Source: Mangrovibacter phragmitis
Lineage (GTDB): Bacteria; Pseudomonadota; Gammaproteobacteria; Enterobacterales; Enterobacteriaceae
Direction: 5' to 3'
Assembly (NCBI RefSeq): GCF_001655675.1
Contig: NZ_LYRP01000002.1
Coordinates: forward strand, 93,749 to 157,748
DNA length: 64,000 nt
Shown here: positions 8,836-18,889 of the stretch, one piece after another
How positions within the stretch are numbered: position 1 is the stretch's first letter
How the letters are laid out: each line of letters begins with the position of its first letter
The notes under the pieces: model-generated
Database searches by the model: none
The model's input: the letters and a program-made list of their open reading frames with translations, nothing else
Told to the model about the DNA's origin: nothing
Program-made: the position numbers and the translations under genes

Positions 8836-9426
8836 ATGACGGCCGAAGGTCACCTGCTCTTTTCTATTGCCTGCGCCGTGTTTGCCAAAAACGCGCAACT
8901 GACACCTGTGCTCACCAATGGTGACTGGTGGCATGTCGTGCCCGCAGCAGTACTGACCTGCCTGCTACCCGATATTGACCACCCAAAGTCATTTCTCGGC
9001 CAGCGACTCAGTTGGTTATCTAAACCCATCGCGCGAGCCTTTGGGCACCGCGGGTTTACTCATAGTTTGTTGGCTGTATTTGTTACCCTGGCGTTGTTTT
9101 ATTTAAAAGTGCCTCAAAGCTGGATTATCCCTGCGGATGTATTGCAGGGCATGGTAATCGGGTACCTCAGTCATATTCTCGCTGATATGCTGACCCCGGC
9201 AGGGGTACCATTATTGTGGCCGTGCCGCTGGCGCTTTTGCCTGCCGATTATCCGTCCTCAAAAAGGTAACCAACTTGAACGAGTACTTTGTATCGCCCTG
9301 TTCAGTTTTGCTTTATGGATGCCACAGTCATTACCGGAAAACAGCGCAATACGCTGGTCATCACAAACCATTAATGCACTACAAAATGCATTTTACCGCT
9401 ATGTAACCGCACAAAAAGAAGAATAA
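8836..9426 (+). CDS. ydjM: SOS-regulated inner membrane protein YdjM
   Basis: A membrane protein of the metal-dependent-hydrolase-like DUF457 family. It carries the conserved histidine/aspartate clusters LPDIDHPKS and GHRGFTHS plus a third polar motif SHILADMLTPAG between hydrophobic segments. The start at 8836 (MTAEGHLLFSIACA) matches E. coli YdjM and sits behind the LexA boxes; the frame runs 26 codons further upstream, but that would cover the operators. 196 residues. Role in the DNA-damage response is not known. Confidence 0.93.
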   Translation: MTAEGHLLFSIACAVFAKNAQLTPVLTNGDWWHVVPAAVLTCLLPDIDHPKSFLGQRLSWLSKPIARAFGHRGFTHSLLAVFVTLALFYLKVPQSWIIPADVLQGMVIGYLSHILADMLTPAGVPLLWPCRWRFCLPIIRPQKGNQLERVLCIALFSFALWMPQSLPENSAIRWSSQTINALQNAFYRYVTAQKEE

Positions 9427-9546
9427 TTCGCCAACAAGGCCGCAAAAAACATAATAAATAACGTTTAGTTATAATCAACGCCAAACGTCATCTGCTATTC
9501 TTCGTGCGAGCCCGGTAAGGGTAAAAATATAATCAGGAGAATGGAG

Positions 9547-10938
9547 ATGAATCTTCCACTTATAGCAAACCTTGTTGTGTTTGTTATTTTACTAATGGGG
9601 CTGGCCGCCACTCGAAAAACGAACTGGAGCCTGGCGAAGAAAGTTTTGCTGGGGCTGGTACTGGGTGTATTTTTTGGCCTGGGATTGCAACTGATTTATG
9701 GTGATAACAGCGCTGTCCTCAGGCAGTCAGTACAGTGGTTCAACATTGTGGGTAATGGCTATGTGCAGTTACTGCAAATGATTGTGATGCCGCTGGTATT
9801 TGCGTCGATTCTGAGTGCTGTTGCCCGCCTGCATAACGCATCTTCTCTGGGGAAGATAAGCGTTCTGACTATCGGCACACTGCTTTTTACTACACTGATT
9901 GCCGCACTGGTGGGGATTTTTGTCACCAACCTGTTTGGTCTTACTGCCGAAGGTTTGGTTCAGGGGGCAGTTGAAAGTACCCGGTTAAATACTCTGGAAA
10001 CCCAGTATATGGGCAAAGTGGCCGATCTCAGTGTCCCACAGTTGTTACTCTCATTCATTCCCAAAAATCCCTTTGCTGACCTGACCGGTGCCAACCCCAC
10101 GTCCATTATCAGCGTTGTCATTTTTGCTGTCTTTCTGGGCATGGCGGCACTCAAACTTCTTGCTGATGATAAACCAAAGGGTGAGCGAGTTATTGCTGGC
10201 ATTGATGTCATGCAAAGCTGGGTCATGAAACTGGTACGCCTGGTGATGCAACTCACACCTTATGGTGTACTGGCCTTAATGACAAAAGTCGTCGCCGGGT
10301 CAAACATGCAGGACATTATCAAACTGGGGAGCTTTGTTGTGGCCTCCTACCTTGGGCTTGGCATTATGTTTGTGGTGCATGGCATTGTTTTGAGCATTGC
10401 CGGCGTCAGCCCAGTCAAGTATTTCCGTAAGGTATGGCCGGTACTGACTTTTGCATTCACCAGCCGTTCCAGCGCAGCATCCATCCCACTGAATGTGGAG
10501 GCGCAAACACGCCGTCTGGGTGTCCCTGAATCTATTGCTACATTTGCTGCCTCATTTGGGGCAACGATTGGTCAGAACGGGTGCGCGGGCCTTTATCCTG
10601 CAATGCTTGCAGTGATGGTCGCGCCAACCGTCGGCATCAACCCAATGGATCCGGTATGGATTGCCACACTGGCAGGCATTGTCACACTGAGTTCAGCAGG
10701 TGTGGCTGGTGTTGGGGGTGGTGCAACATTTGCTGCGCTGATTGTTCTGCCTGCGATGGGGCTACCGGTAACACTGGTCGCGTTGCTTATCTCGGTTGAA
10801 CCACTCATTGATATGGGCAGAACAGCGCTGAACGTCAATGGTGCCATGACCGCGGGAACAGTGACCAGCCAGCTAATGAAGCAAACAGACGCCAGCCGTT
10901 TGCACAGTGATGACGATACTGAACTGGCTCAACTTTAA
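9547..10938 (+). CDS. tcyP: L-cystine:proton symporter TcyP (YdjN)
   Basis: Imports L-cystine across the inner membrane; dicarboxylate/amino-acid:cation symporter family, with about eight helices and re-entrant hairpins. The serine-rich hairpin [13 protein letters not shown] and the later [16 protein letters not shown] and [13 protein letters not shown] segments are characteristic. Two ATGs occur at 9541 and 9547; AGGAGA at 9535-9540 is correctly spaced only for 9547, which gives 463 residues as in E. coli. E. coli tcyP is under CysB control; I did not identify a CysB site by eye. Confidence 0.95.
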   Translation: MNLPLIANLVVFVILLMGLAATRKTNWSLAKKVLLGLVLGVFFGLGLQLIYGDNSAVLRQSVQWFNIVGNGYVQLLQMIVMPLVFASILSAVARLHNASSLGKISVLTIGTLLFTTLIAALVGIFVTNLFGLTAEGLVQGAVESTRLNTLETQYMGKVADLSVPQLLLSFIPKNPFADLTGANPTSIISVVIFAVFLGMAALKLLADDKPKGERVIAGIDVMQSWVMKLVRLVMQLTPYGVLALMTKVVAGSNMQDIIKLGSFVVASYLGLGIMFVVHGIVLSIAGVSPVKYFRKVWPVLTFAFTSRSSAASIPLNVEAQTRRLGVPESIATFAASFGATIGQNGCAGLYPAMLAVMVAPTVGINPMDPVWIATLAGIVTLSSAGVAGVGGGATFAALIVLPAMGLPVTLVALLISVEPLIDMGRTALNVNGAMTAGTVTSQLMKQTDASRLHSDDDTELAQL

Positions 10939-10976
10939 GCGCTGCTTCTGAACAGTTAAAAAAACATCTCTCACGA

Positions 10977-11004
10977 GAAAAACCGCTCCTGAAATGGGGC
11001 GGTT
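10977..11004 (-). terminator. terminator of cedA (shared with tcyP end)
   Basis: AACCGCTCC and GGGGCGGTT pair over 9 bp (one wobble) around a 6-nt loop. On the minus strand the stem runs straight into TTTTT, so it ends cedA and may also slow tcyP read-through. Confidence 0.75.
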
Positions 11005-11031
11005 AGGGATTCATAATATCTGTCCGCTTAT

Positions 11032-11265
11032 TTAAACATCATTTTCCTGTCGCACCTGGTTTGCCCAGCGCTGGGCAGATTCAGGTAACGTGAAAACAGG
11101 TGAGCGCTGGAAACTGCTGCCAACCAGCACAAAAGCGACATAGTTGCCACGCAATAAATAGACATCTTTGAAACCTTCCACACGCCATGCGTGCTCAGGC
11201 GGAGCAGGCTCCACTCGCGGTTTATACGTAATAATCGCTTTATTTGGGTGACGAAATGTTTTCAT
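11032..11265 (-). CDS. cedA: cell division modulator CedA
   Basis: A 77-residue basic protein that in E. coli binds RNA polymerase and DNA and promotes cell division after over-replication. The conserved core PAPPEHAWRVEGFKDVYLLR followed by GNYVAFVLVG and the C-terminal PESAQRWANQVRQE match CedA. The ATG at 11265 is preferred; the frame also opens at a TTG five codons upstream. Same neighbours (tcyP and osmE) as in E. coli. Confidence 0.9.
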   Translation of the reverse strand: MKTFRHPNKAIITYKPRVEPAPPEHAWRVEGFKDVYLLRGNYVAFVLVGSSFQRSPVFTLPESAQRWANQVRQENDV

Positions 11266-11390
11266 AACGGGAAAATACAATAAAACACGTTAACAGTAGC
11301 ACCCATAATAACGGATTTTTCCCCGCGGTGCTTTCTCTGAAAATGGCAATATGATTACTCTCTGGTGCGCCAGCTCACTGATTGGGTGGG

Positions 11391-11430
11391 AAATGCCAAA
11401 AAACGGTCTGAAAATCGTTTTTTGGCATTT
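11391..11430 (-). terminator. 15-bp perfect inverted repeat downstream of osmE
   Basis: AAATGCCAAAAAACG and CGTTTTTTGGCATTT are perfect complements around a 10-nt loop, 32 nt past the osmE stop. The stem carries its own A6/T6 runs. It probably terminates osmE, although no T tract follows the stem. Confidence 0.6.
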
Positions 11431-11461
11431 TAGGTACAGTGCTGACAAAAGCCACAAAAGA

Positions 11462-11800
11462 TTATTTATGAGTTTGCGGATCTGAGTCATATTCTGCGCA
11501 GGTTTGATACCCGGAGTTCATAACATGCCCCGTGTCATCCAGCGCGACAAAATAGGTTTCCATTTGCCCGTCCCGTTTGCCGAGAATATACGTCTGGCAT
11601 GTGCCGCGGGCATGGATCATCGTGACTTCAGACGCGGGCTTACCGGCAATCTGGCTTACCTGCTCACGCGTCATACCTTTTTTAACATCTTTCACGACAG
11701 GTTCAGTAAATTGATCTTTTGCTCTGTCATAAGTTGTACAGCCCGCAAGGACTGCCAGTGCCGCCGCCACCATGACTAACCCTGTTACATTTTTGTTCAT
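11462..11800 (-). CDS. osmE: osmotically inducible lipoprotein OsmE
   Basis: A 112-residue lipoprotein: signal peptide with lipobox LAVLAGC (Cys at residue 21), then a BamE-like/SmpA fold core ([20 protein letters not shown]). Expressed at high osmolarity and in stationary phase (sigma-S) in E. coli; cell-envelope location. Exact length of E. coli OsmE. Divergent from nadE, as in E. coli. Confidence 0.94.
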   Translation of the reverse strand: MNKNVTGLVMVAAALAVLAGCTTYDRAKDQFTEPVVKDVKKGMTREQVSQIAGKPASEVTMIHARGTCQTYILGKRDGQMETYFVALDDTGHVMNSGYQTCAEYDSDPQTHK

Positions 11801-12054
11801 ATTTTATCCTCCTTTCGTTGCGGTTCCAGTCAAGCCTGGTTGACTGCCCCCGTTTTTTCAACCTGATAGCAGAAATTGAACCACTTTAAGACTATTCTTT
11901 TCCAGGAAAATTTGCGTAAAACTGCTTTAATTTCCAGCACTCAGAGGTTTTTACTATTGTACACAGCTTGTTGTTTTAATGGCAAAGCGGTAGCTTTAGC
12001 ATATCTGTTTTTTGCCACCAGGCCTTATCAGGCCCGCGGACAGGAGAGGCCCAA

Positions 12055-12879
12055 ATGACTTTGCAACAAGAAATTATTCAGGCGTTAGGTGTACAACCAC
12101 AAATCGACCCTCAGCAAGAAATTCGGCGTAGTGTCGACTTTCTCAAAGCTTACCTTTCGCGCTACCCCTTCTTAAAAAGCCTGGTTCTGGGCCTGAGTGG
12201 CGGGCAGGACTCCACACTGACAGGTACACTCTGCCAGATGGCAATTCGCGAATTGCGTGAGGAAACAGGTGATAACAGCTACCAGTTTATTGCTGTTCGC
12301 CTGCCTTATGGTGTCCAGGCCGATGAGCAGGATTGCCAGGATGCTATCAACTTTATCCAGCCAGACCGGGTATTGACGGTAAATATTAAAGCAGCCGTAC
12401 TGGCAAGCGAACAAACATTAAAAGATGCCGGTATTACACTGAGTGATTTTGTGCGCGGCAATGAAAAGGCCCGCGAAAGAATGAAAGCACAATACAGCAT
12501 TGCCGGCATGACTCATGGTGTTGTGGTGGGAACGGACCACGCAGCAGAAGCAGTTACTGGTTTCTTCACCAAATACGGTGATGGAGGTACCGATATCAAC
12601 CCTATTTTCCGTCTGAATAAACGCCAGGGTAAACAGTTACTGCAATCACTTGGCTGCCCGGAACATTTATATATCAAAGCCCCCACTGCGGATCTGGAAG
12701 ATGACCGCCCTTCTCTGCCCGATGAAGCAGCTCTGGGGGTAACCTACGCACAAATTGACGACTATCTGGAAGGCAAAACCCTCGACAACGCAGTCAGCCA
12801 GATTATTGAGAGCTGGTATATTAAAACCGAGCACAAGCGCCGCCCGCCAATTACTGTATTCGATGATTTTTGGAAATAA
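12055..12879 (+). CDS. nadE: NH3-dependent NAD+ synthetase
   Basis: Makes NAD+ from nicotinic acid adenine dinucleotide, ATP and ammonia, the last step of NAD synthesis; cytoplasmic homodimer. The adenylating P-loop [12 protein letters not shown] is near residue 45 and the nucleotide/NaAD-binding segment [16 protein letters not shown] near 155. 274 residues; no glutaminase domain, so it uses free ammonia. CAGGAGAG lies upstream of the ATG. A T-tailed hairpin follows. Confidence 0.97.
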   Translation: MTLQQEIIQALGVQPQIDPQQEIRRSVDFLKAYLSRYPFLKSLVLGLSGGQDSTLTGTLCQMAIRELREETGDNSYQFIAVRLPYGVQADEQDCQDAINFIQPDRVLTVNIKAAVLASEQTLKDAGITLSDFVRGNEKARERMKAQYSIAGMTHGVVVGTDHAAEAVTGFFTKYGDGGTDINPIFRLNKRQGKQLLQSLGCPEHLYIKAPTADLEDDRPSLPDEAALGVTYAQIDDYLEGKTLDNAVSQIIESWYIKTEHKRRPPITVFDDFWK

Positions 12880-12897
12880 GCCGCCTGTCATTTTCAT

Positions 12898-12947
12898 CGA
12901 TTATTTTTCAGGGCTAACACAGCGACACTGAAAAAATAATCGTTTTT
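12898..12947 (+). terminator. terminator of nadE
   Basis: CGATTATTTTTCAG and CTGAAAAAATAATCG form a long stem with a single bulged A and a 16-nt loop, followed by TTTTT. Confidence 0.8.
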
Positions 12948-13017
12948 CTTCCGGCTGGTTATTTCTTCTCTTATCGCGGTCTGGCAACAGGCCGCTTCTC
13001 CATTCAGGATAACGATT

Positions 13018-13950
13018 ATGCCCTGTTTAACTGGCCCCCGGGCCACTATTGCCGGGTTGCTGGCAATAGTGCTCTGGAGCACATCTGTCGGGCTACTGCG
13101 CAGTATCAGTGAAGCGCTTGGGCCAACAGGCGGCGCCGCGCTTATCTACACCGTGAGTGCCCTGTGCCTGGTTATAAGTAACAGGCAGGCATTGCTTCAA
13201 CTGGTACTGTCATGGCACATGTTGGCAGCAGGCACACTGTTTGTGGTGTATGAAATCAGCCTGGCACTGGCGGTTGGTCTTGCCAGCTCTCGCACACAAG
13301 CACTTGAAATGGGCATGATCAATTATTTATGGCCGGGTCTTACACTACTGTTCGCACTGTATATTAACCAGCAACGGGCGCAATGGTTTATTGTGCCCGG
13401 CCTGTTACTGGCACTTGGCGGTGTTATACAGGTGATGCGAGGCGATAGTGACTGGAGCCCGGCAATGCTTGTACATAACCTGGCGGGTAACCCTGTTGCA
13501 TACGGGCTGGCATTCGGTGCAGCAATTATTTGGGCTCTCTATTGCAATCTTACCCGTCGCTGGTCTGACGGGCAAAACCCTGTGCCACTTTTTTTCTGTG
13601 CTACGGCACTGGTGCTATGGGTGAAATACCTGCTTTTTCCACAACCTCCCATGCATATCAATAGCGGAACAATGCCTGAGCTACTGTTTATGGGAATTTC
13701 AACCGCTGTTGCCTACTCAGCCTGGAATCATGGTTTGCAACATGGCAACCTGACACTACTGGCAACAGCCTCTTATTTCACGCCAGTGCTTTCGGCCTTC
13801 ATTGCTTCATTATGGCTGGGTCTGACACCAGGGTGGGGGTTCTGGCAGGGTGTGTTTTTGGTCGTAGCGGGTTCTCTGCTGTGCTGGCTGGCAACACGCC
13901 GGGCCTCAGCACATTCAGACCTTGTATCCACCTCTTCAGCCAAAGAATAA
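13018..13950 (+). CDS. yddG: YddG-type aromatic amino acid exporter (DMT family)
   Basis: A ten-helix EamA/DMT inner-membrane exporter. Two tandem EamA repeats are visible, with the characteristic IVLWSTSVGLLR near the start, ALEMGMINYLWPGLTLLFAL in the first repeat and AYSAWNHGLQHGNLTLLATA followed by SYFTPVLSA in the second. It is most like E. coli YddG, which exports aromatic amino acids and paraquat, but identity is moderate and it sits in another place (between nadE and ves, where E. coli has cho). It could be a paralogue with a different substrate. Confidence 0.78.
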   Translation: MPCLTGPRATIAGLLAIVLWSTSVGLLRSISEALGPTGGAALIYTVSALCLVISNRQALLQLVLSWHMLAAGTLFVVYEISLALAVGLASSRTQALEMGMINYLWPGLTLLFALYINQQRAQWFIVPGLLLALGGVIQVMRGDSDWSPAMLVHNLAGNPVAYGLAFGAAIIWALYCNLTRRWSDGQNPVPLFFCATALVLWVKYLLFPQPPMHINSGTMPELLFMGISTAVAYSAWNHGLQHGNLTLLATASYFTPVLSAFIASLWLGLTPGWGFWQGVFLVVAGSLLCWLATRRASAHSDLVSTSSAKE

Positions 13951-13956
13951 TACCAA

Positions 13957-13978
13957 ACTCCGGCGTTCAGGCCGGAGT
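13957..13978. terminator. shared hairpin between the yddG-like gene and ves
   Basis: ACTCCGGC and GCCGGAGT form a perfect 8-bp stem with a 6-nt loop between two convergent stops; on the minus strand TTTGG follows. Confidence 0.7.
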
Positions 13979-13987
13979 CAGCACGGG

Positions 13988-14536
13988 CTAGAGATAGGTG
14001 ATTTCGCTATAGAGCAATGTGCCGGTATTTTTTAATAACCTGACAGTGTGCAACCCATCACCCCACCAGGCGCCCTGGTCCGGGCGTAATAGTTTGTCAC
14101 CAAACTGCCACTCACCACTCAATACGTAAGCTATTCCTCCCCGGGTACCCAGTGTACTAAAGGTTCTGTCCGCCACGCGTGTTCGCGCCTTGCAACGCGC
14201 CCGTTGGGTAATCAGGTTAAAGTTCATTGACATCATCCCCTGGGTCAATTCCGCATAAACACGTTTATCGCCCGGGAAAAAAAAGGGCTGATGGCGTTTT
14301 AGCACATGCCCGGAATTGCCCACACCATCCAGCAACACTTCCCCCCCTTCCAGTAAGGTTATCGCCCTGTCCACATTGGCAAAGGAAGCAAACTCACCAC
14401 TACTGGCGAGGGAAGCAATACTCGCTCGCCAGTTGAAATTACCCGTATCCGGAGGAAAGCAACAAATCTCCCTGGATTCACCCGCGCCATTACGCCACAA
14501 GTTAACCGGGAGTTTGCTCAGTTCGAAAAATTCCAT
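13988..14536 (-). CDS. ves: Ves, HutD-family cupin protein
   Basis: A 182-residue bicupin of the HutD/Ves family. E. coli Ves is cold- and stress-associated with no defined reaction. Conserved elements are PVNLWRNGAGESREICCFPP at the N-terminus, FNWRASIASLASSGEFASF, ITLLEGGE and the C-terminal GDKLLRPDQGAWWGDGLHT. The relation to HutD suggests a ligand-binding role in amino-acid use, which is inference. Precedes spy and the ast operon as in E. coli, with one extra gene in between. Confidence 0.9.
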   Translation of the reverse strand: MEFFELSKLPVNLWRNGAGESREICCFPPDTGNFNWRASIASLASSGEFASFANVDRAITLLEGGEVLLDGVGNSGHVLKRHQPFFFPGDKRVYAELTQGMMSMNFNLITQRARCKARTRVADRTFSTLGTRGGIAYVLSGEWQFGDKLLRPDQGAWWGDGLHTVRLLKNTGTLLYSEITYL

Positions 14537-14972
14537 TGTGACTCCTGGAGCCTGCCGTCATTCTTAGCCGGCTCTCATACCCACCATAAAATACACGTAT
14601 AACGTGCGAAATCCCCTGAAGCCAAGGTATTGCCATTCCTGGCACCGAGTGCAGCGTACTTTTATCGCATTCCCCACCGCCATATTACCTGGCGTACAAA
14701 ATGCTACCGGCATTAATCAGGGCATGCTTTATTTGTGCTATTGACATGGCTGGAGAAGGTACACATTCGCTATACCCAACCACCATGCATGCTGTGTCGC
14801 TGATATATGAGAATATCTATAAAAAATCTGCTGGCAATAGGCACTATAAATCAGTGATGTTTTTTTGGTCATCGGTGTCGTAAAAACACGATCCTGGGCA
14901 AACTCTGGGAAGGGAAAGGCAGCAGTACACAAGCCACAGGGATGAGGGTAACCTCATCCCTGTGGCTGGAAA
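14537..14972. other. 436-bp intergenic region with a 16-bp hairpin
   Basis: No convincing gene. It holds the ves promoter side and, at 14932-14967, AGCCACAGGGATGAGG, a GTAA loop and CCTCATCCCTGTGGCT, a perfect 16-bp stem 6 nt past the stop of the YfcZ-family gene. The hairpin lacks a T tract on either strand but is well placed to terminate or stabilise that mRNA. Confidence 0.6.
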
Positions 14973-15269
14973 TTAACGAGTACCTAACTGAAAAATCAGT
15001 GTTTCAGCCTGGCAGCTGAATACAAAACTCATATCAAGTTGGTAAGCATTGCCCACCTGAGTTAAATCTGCGGAAATCTGGCAAGGTTCAGATTCAATAC
15101 TCCGGGCTTTGGCGACCAGTGATTCCTGAGCGGCCAGCGCGTCCTCTTTAGTCGCAAACTGTTTGCTGTAAGTTGCGACGCAATCTGCATTGTCGAGAAT
15201 GGTGCCGACATCCATGCAGCCACAGGTCTCTTTTTCACGTGTTGACGTGCTATCACAGGTTGTTTTCAT
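14973..15269 (-). CDS. YfcZ/YiiS (DUF406) family protein
   Basis: A 98-residue cytoplasmic protein. Family marks are the near N-terminal CGCMDVGTILDNADC, the central ARSIESEPCQI and the C-terminal FSCQAETLIFQLGTR. It is closest to E. coli YfcZ among the two DUF406 members I recall. The many conserved cysteines may bind metal or form disulfides; function unknown. The E. coli yfcZ gene is elsewhere, so this may be a relocated or additional copy. Confidence 0.85.
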   Translation of the reverse strand: MKTTCDSTSTREKETCGCMDVGTILDNADCVATYSKQFATKEDALAAQESLVAKARSIESEPCQISADLTQVGNAYQLDMSFVFSCQAETLIFQLGTR

Positions 15270-15657
15270 CTGCTATTCCATGGTTATTGTTGATACAGTG
15301 ATTGATACAACACGCCAGGTGGTACAAAAGGCGCCAACCTGAAAGCCACCGGCATATAAACATGGTGATAGTATAAACCGCAATGCCTTTCTGTGTAGAT
15401 TGACCAGGATCATAATAACCCGCGATTACGCACAATTCCCCTACCGGGTTTCTTTGATCTGGTTATGCCGACATGTTTTGCTAATGACAACAAATAAATA
15501 AAGTGAAAGAAAAAATAAGATTAGTCTGCCGTTAAAAAATAGAACCGCCACCCATGCCCACCTGTACTACATTTGATGGGCAAAAATGACGGTTCTGAAT
15601 AAGTTTAGCTTACGTATTATGAGTGTGCCGCACCATATTCAATCTGGTTTAGCCTGA
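15270..15657. other. 388-bp intergenic region
   Basis: No gene found. It carries the promoter side of the YfcZ-family gene and, at its right end, the terminator of spy. Confidence 0.6.
15534..15596 (-). terminator. terminator of spy
   Basis: AGAACCG (15541-15547) pairs with CGGTTCT (15590-15596), and TGCCCA with TGGGCA inside it, forming a stem with an internal loop. On the minus strand ATTTTTT follows immediately. Confidence 0.65.
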
Positions 15658-16152
15658 TTACTCAGCGGCTGGTGGAGGAGGCATTTTACCTTCTGCAGGG
15701 CCATTATCTTTAAGATGCTTCTCAAAATTAGCATTAAATTGCTTTTTCTGCTCAGGTGTCAGGATGTTGTACATCTTGTTCTGCGCTTCCATGCGAGCCA
15801 GCATACGCTGTTTGTTTTGCTGTGACATTTTATCCACCTGAGCCTGCGCTTTTGCGCTGTCAAATGTATCACTGGCAATAATATCGTGCATTGCCTGACG
15901 CTCTTCCACTGACGGGCGTTTCATTTCTTCGCGTTGCGCTTTCATGATATCGCGGATTTGCTGTTTCTGGGCATCTGACAGATTCAGTCCACGGAACATC
16001 ATCCCTTCAGGGCCACCGGGATGACCACGGTGGTGTTTCATCATTGGACGGCCATTATCTGAAGTCTGTGCAGAGGTATCATTCGCGTGGGCCAGATTAG
16101 CTGCGCCAAGGGCCAGACCAGATGCTACTAAAATCGCAGTTAACTTACGCAT
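15658..16152 (-). CDS. spy: periplasmic ATP-independent chaperone Spy
   Basis: A spheroplast protein Y homologue of 164 residues, which protects unfolded periplasmic proteins as a cradle-shaped dimer. The signal peptide is cleaved near residue 23 (AHA-ND). Two LTxxQ-type motifs, LNLSDAQKQQI and LTPEQKKQF, mark the family, and the body is helical, Met-, Gln- and Arg-rich. The acidic/proline tail (KMPPPPAAE) is a little different from E. coli. Normally under Cpx and Bae envelope-stress control. Confidence 0.95.
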   Translation of the reverse strand: MRKLTAILVASGLALGAANLAHANDTSAQTSDNGRPMMKHHRGHPGGPEGMMFRGLNLSDAQKQQIRDIMKAQREEMKRPSVEERQAMHDIIASDTFDSAKAQAQVDKMSQQNKQRMLARMEAQNKMYNILTPEQKKQFNANFEKHLKDNGPAEGKMPPPPAAE

Positions 16153-16553
16153 ATATTATCCTTTCTTTATAGAACAAACCCGAAATTGCGGATTCATTTA
16201 AATAAGCAACAACATTCTGTTGCGTTGACGAAAATAATTCTACGTGCTAATTCGTCAACAAACCAAAACGAGCGTAAAGCCATGAAAGGATAAAAAGCAA
16301 AAATAAGCCAATTATGATTAAAATAAGGAGAATTAATGAGGATATATTTAAATAATGGCGAAGAGTTCATTATTAATTGTTAATTTAGCATAAAGAAAAG
16401 GCATATTCACTGATTTATTTATTCCATGGCTGGGTGCAATATCAGAATGGTGCTGGTTGTGTGTTCCAGCATTCTGGCTATGCTGACACAGCACTGCCTG
16501 AGCCGCATAGCTGTACCGTCCATGGCACATAACCGCTGTCTGGCGCAGGATCC
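16153..16553. other. spy-astE intergenic region with possible CpxR box
   Basis: 401 bp without a gene. At 16274-16288 GTAAA-GCCAT-GAAAG resembles the CpxR site GTAAA-N5-GTAAA with an imperfect right half, about 120 bp upstream of spy. Near 16442-16474 a bulged inverted repeat (GCTGG...CCAGC) may end the ast transcript. Confidence 0.4.
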
Positions 16554-17540
16554 TTACCCATACGGATGTGGTATTTCTGTCAGCATCAACCCGGCACGGA
16601 GACCTTGTGCCACCAGCGGGTTGGGAAACAACACATACTCGGTTTCTTGCTGAACGACCTGTTTATTCTTACCATCCTCTGCCAATAACACCCCCTTACT
16701 GAACGGTGTGAAATTTACCGTATCATCAGGAATGTGCAGAATAAATTTCTCCCCGGTGCGCGTTAACTGCTGGCTAACCTTGTAGCAACGCGCAACAGGT
16801 TGCTGCTGAGCCAGCAACGTCTCCGGGCCACGACCTAACAATTCTCCCAGTGCATGGCGGGTTACAGAGAACACACTCAAATTATTCTGCCCAAATGGCA
16901 TTGCTTTACCCAGTTCCATTGTGCAACTGAGAGCATCATAATATTGCGCTGTAAAATGTGTGAAGGTTCCCCCCGGTGTCTGGTGAAAGACCAGTGCTTC
17001 CAAACCGGCCAGCTCCAGCCAGTGCAAAAAAGCCGCAGGCCAGGCGGTATTACGGGCAGGTAACACCCCAAAACGCGGGTGGAGTGAGCCGCGAATGGCT
17101 GTGTGCATATCCAAATGCCAGCGAACCGGAGCGCAGTTTGCGAAAAAGTCACCCACCACCTGTTCAAGCAACTCAGCTCTCGCACATTCAGTGCCTGGTT
17201 CGAGTTTCGCCCAACGCCCACCAAACAGGCGGTTAAGGTCGCAGGCCTGGTAGCGCTTACCGGTTTGCAGTGCCAGTGGATTACCTAACACAACCAGGAC
17301 ATCCCAGCATAAATTGATGTCACCCCGCCACAGAGCATCAAGCACTTGCGATAATATTTCCACTGGCGCTGTTTCATTGCCATGGATTCCGGCTGACAAT
17401 ATTAACGACTGAGTCACCTTACTGTGTGGTGTTAGCCGGATAACCCCCTGCTCCAGCCATTGCCAGCGAAACCCGGGGCCTTCTCCTTTTGTTTGTGCAG
17501 GAACCAACCCCGCCAGTGTCTTTTGTACAAACTCATCCAT
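16554..17540 (-). CDS. astE: succinylglutamate desuccinylase
   Basis: Last enzyme of the arginine succinyltransferase pathway: hydrolyses N-succinylglutamate to succinate and glutamate. Zn-dependent carboxypeptidase-like fold: GIHGNETAPVE near residue 52 (zinc His and Glu) and WHLDMHTAIRGS near 145 (zinc His). 328 residues. Last gene of astCADBE, 20 bp after astB. Confidence 0.95.
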   Translation of the reverse strand: MDEFVQKTLAGLVPAQTKGEGPGFRWQWLEQGVIRLTPHSKVTQSLILSAGIHGNETAPVEILSQVLDALWRGDINLCWDVLVVLGNPLALQTGKRYQACDLNRLFGGRWAKLEPGTECARAELLEQVVGDFFANCAPVRWHLDMHTAIRGSLHPRFGVLPARNTAWPAAFLHWLELAGLEALVFHQTPGGTFTHFTAQYYDALSCTMELGKAMPFGQNNLSVFSVTRHALGELLGRGPETLLAQQQPVARCYKVSQQLTRTGEKFILHIPDDTVNFTPFSKGVLLAEDGKNKQVVQQETEYVLFPNPLVAQGLRAGLMLTEIPHPYG

Positions 17541-17560
17541 TATTACATCTCCCTGCGCAG

Positions 17561-18889
17561 CTATTGCTGAAATGGGTAAACAGCACCGAGGTTAAGTATT
17601 CGGGTCAGTTCATCAAGCGCATCCTGCCCCTCTTGCAATAATTGTGGGTCCACTAAGTCGGCCTGAGTCAGGCGGTCACGATACCAACGGTCAACCCACT
17701 GATTCAGCACAGTGAACAGAGTATCATTCATTATTACTGCCGGATTAGCCGCCTGGTATTCGTCTTCGGTCAAAACCACTCGCAGGCGCAGGCAGGCAGG
17801 CCCTCCACCGTTAGCCATACTTTCCCGTAAGTCGAAAACGTGCAACCGCTCAATCGGGTTATCTTCAGCCAACAGAAAATTCAGGTACTGCCAGACACCT
17901 TCATGCTCACGCGCTTCCTGTGGTAAAACCAGAGTCATTCCCCCCGATTCGTGACTCAGCAACTGGCTGTTAAACAGATAGGTATTTACCGCATCTGCAA
18001 CAGATACTGCCTGGGAAGGAACAACCAGCGGGCAAAAACCCGGAACGCGCTCATGAAGAGTACTTAACAAGGCCTGTTGGTCGACAAACGCCTGTTCATG
18101 GCAGAACAATACTTGCTGGTTACTGACCGCAATAACATCATTATGAAATACCCCCTGATCAATCACTGCGGGGTTTTGCTGTGCGAAGAGTAATGACTGA
18201 GGCCTCACCCGATTCAGGCGGGCCACGGCTTCACTGGCTTCCCGGGTCTGACGAGCTGGATAACGAGAAGGTGCAAGCCCATTTGTGTTACCCTGACGCC
18301 CATAAATAAAGAGCTGAAGCCCCGGCTCACCATAAGCGCCACCAAAACGATTATGGTTAGCGGCCCCTTCATCGCCAAATAAGTCCACCTGCGGTAGTGC
18401 CTCATGGACAGAAAAATGTTTCCCGGAAGCAAATATCGCTCGCAGGGTGCGTTCTGTTTGCTGCGCTTCACTTGACCGGTGAAATTTATTATTCAGGTTG
18501 GCAACAGTAAAATGCACTCGTTTGTCCATCGCATCGGCTGAAGGACAAACTGTTGCCGCATTAGCCACCCACATTGATGACGCAGAACTGGCTGCAGACA
18601 ACAGGTCTGGCGAATACTTCCAGACTTTTGCCAACACCTCGCTGTCACGCCCGGTAAAACCAAGCTGGCGTAAAACCGGAATATTAGGCCGGGCCTGTGG
18701 TGGAATCACCCCCTGCCAAAACCCGGCATCCGCCAGGGTTTTCATTTTCAGCAGACTTTGTTTGGCTGCCAGTTTTGGGTTCGATACCTGGTACTGATGG
18801 CGCGCAGATGCCTCATTACCAAATGACAGACCTGCATAGTGGTGAGTTAACCCGGGTAAACCATCGAAATTTGCTTCACGAACTCTCAT
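17561..18889 (-). CDS. astB: N-succinylarginine dihydrolase
   Basis: Converts N2-succinylarginine to N2-succinylornithine, CO2 and two ammonia; guanidine-modifying superfamily, cytoplasmic. The catalytic His is in [10 protein letters not shown] near residue 248 and the catalytic Cys in [14 protein letters not shown] near 366. N-terminal [19 protein letters not shown] is typical. 442 residues. Its ATG overlaps the astD stop as ATGA, indicating translational coupling. Confidence 0.96.
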   Translation of the reverse strand: MRVREANFDGLPGLTHHYAGLSFGNEASARHQYQVSNPKLAAKQSLLKMKTLADAGFWQGVIPPQARPNIPVLRQLGFTGRDSEVLAKVWKYSPDLLSAASSASSMWVANAATVCPSADAMDKRVHFTVANLNNKFHRSSEAQQTERTLRAIFASGKHFSVHEALPQVDLFGDEGAANHNRFGGAYGEPGLQLFIYGRQGNTNGLAPSRYPARQTREASEAVARLNRVRPQSLLFAQQNPAVIDQGVFHNDVIAVSNQQVLFCHEQAFVDQQALLSTLHERVPGFCPLVVPSQAVSVADAVNTYLFNSQLLSHESGGMTLVLPQEAREHEGVWQYLNFLLAEDNPIERLHVFDLRESMANGGGPACLRLRVVLTEDEYQAANPAVIMNDTLFTVLNQWVDRWYRDRLTQADLVDPQLLQEGQDALDELTRILNLGAVYPFQQ

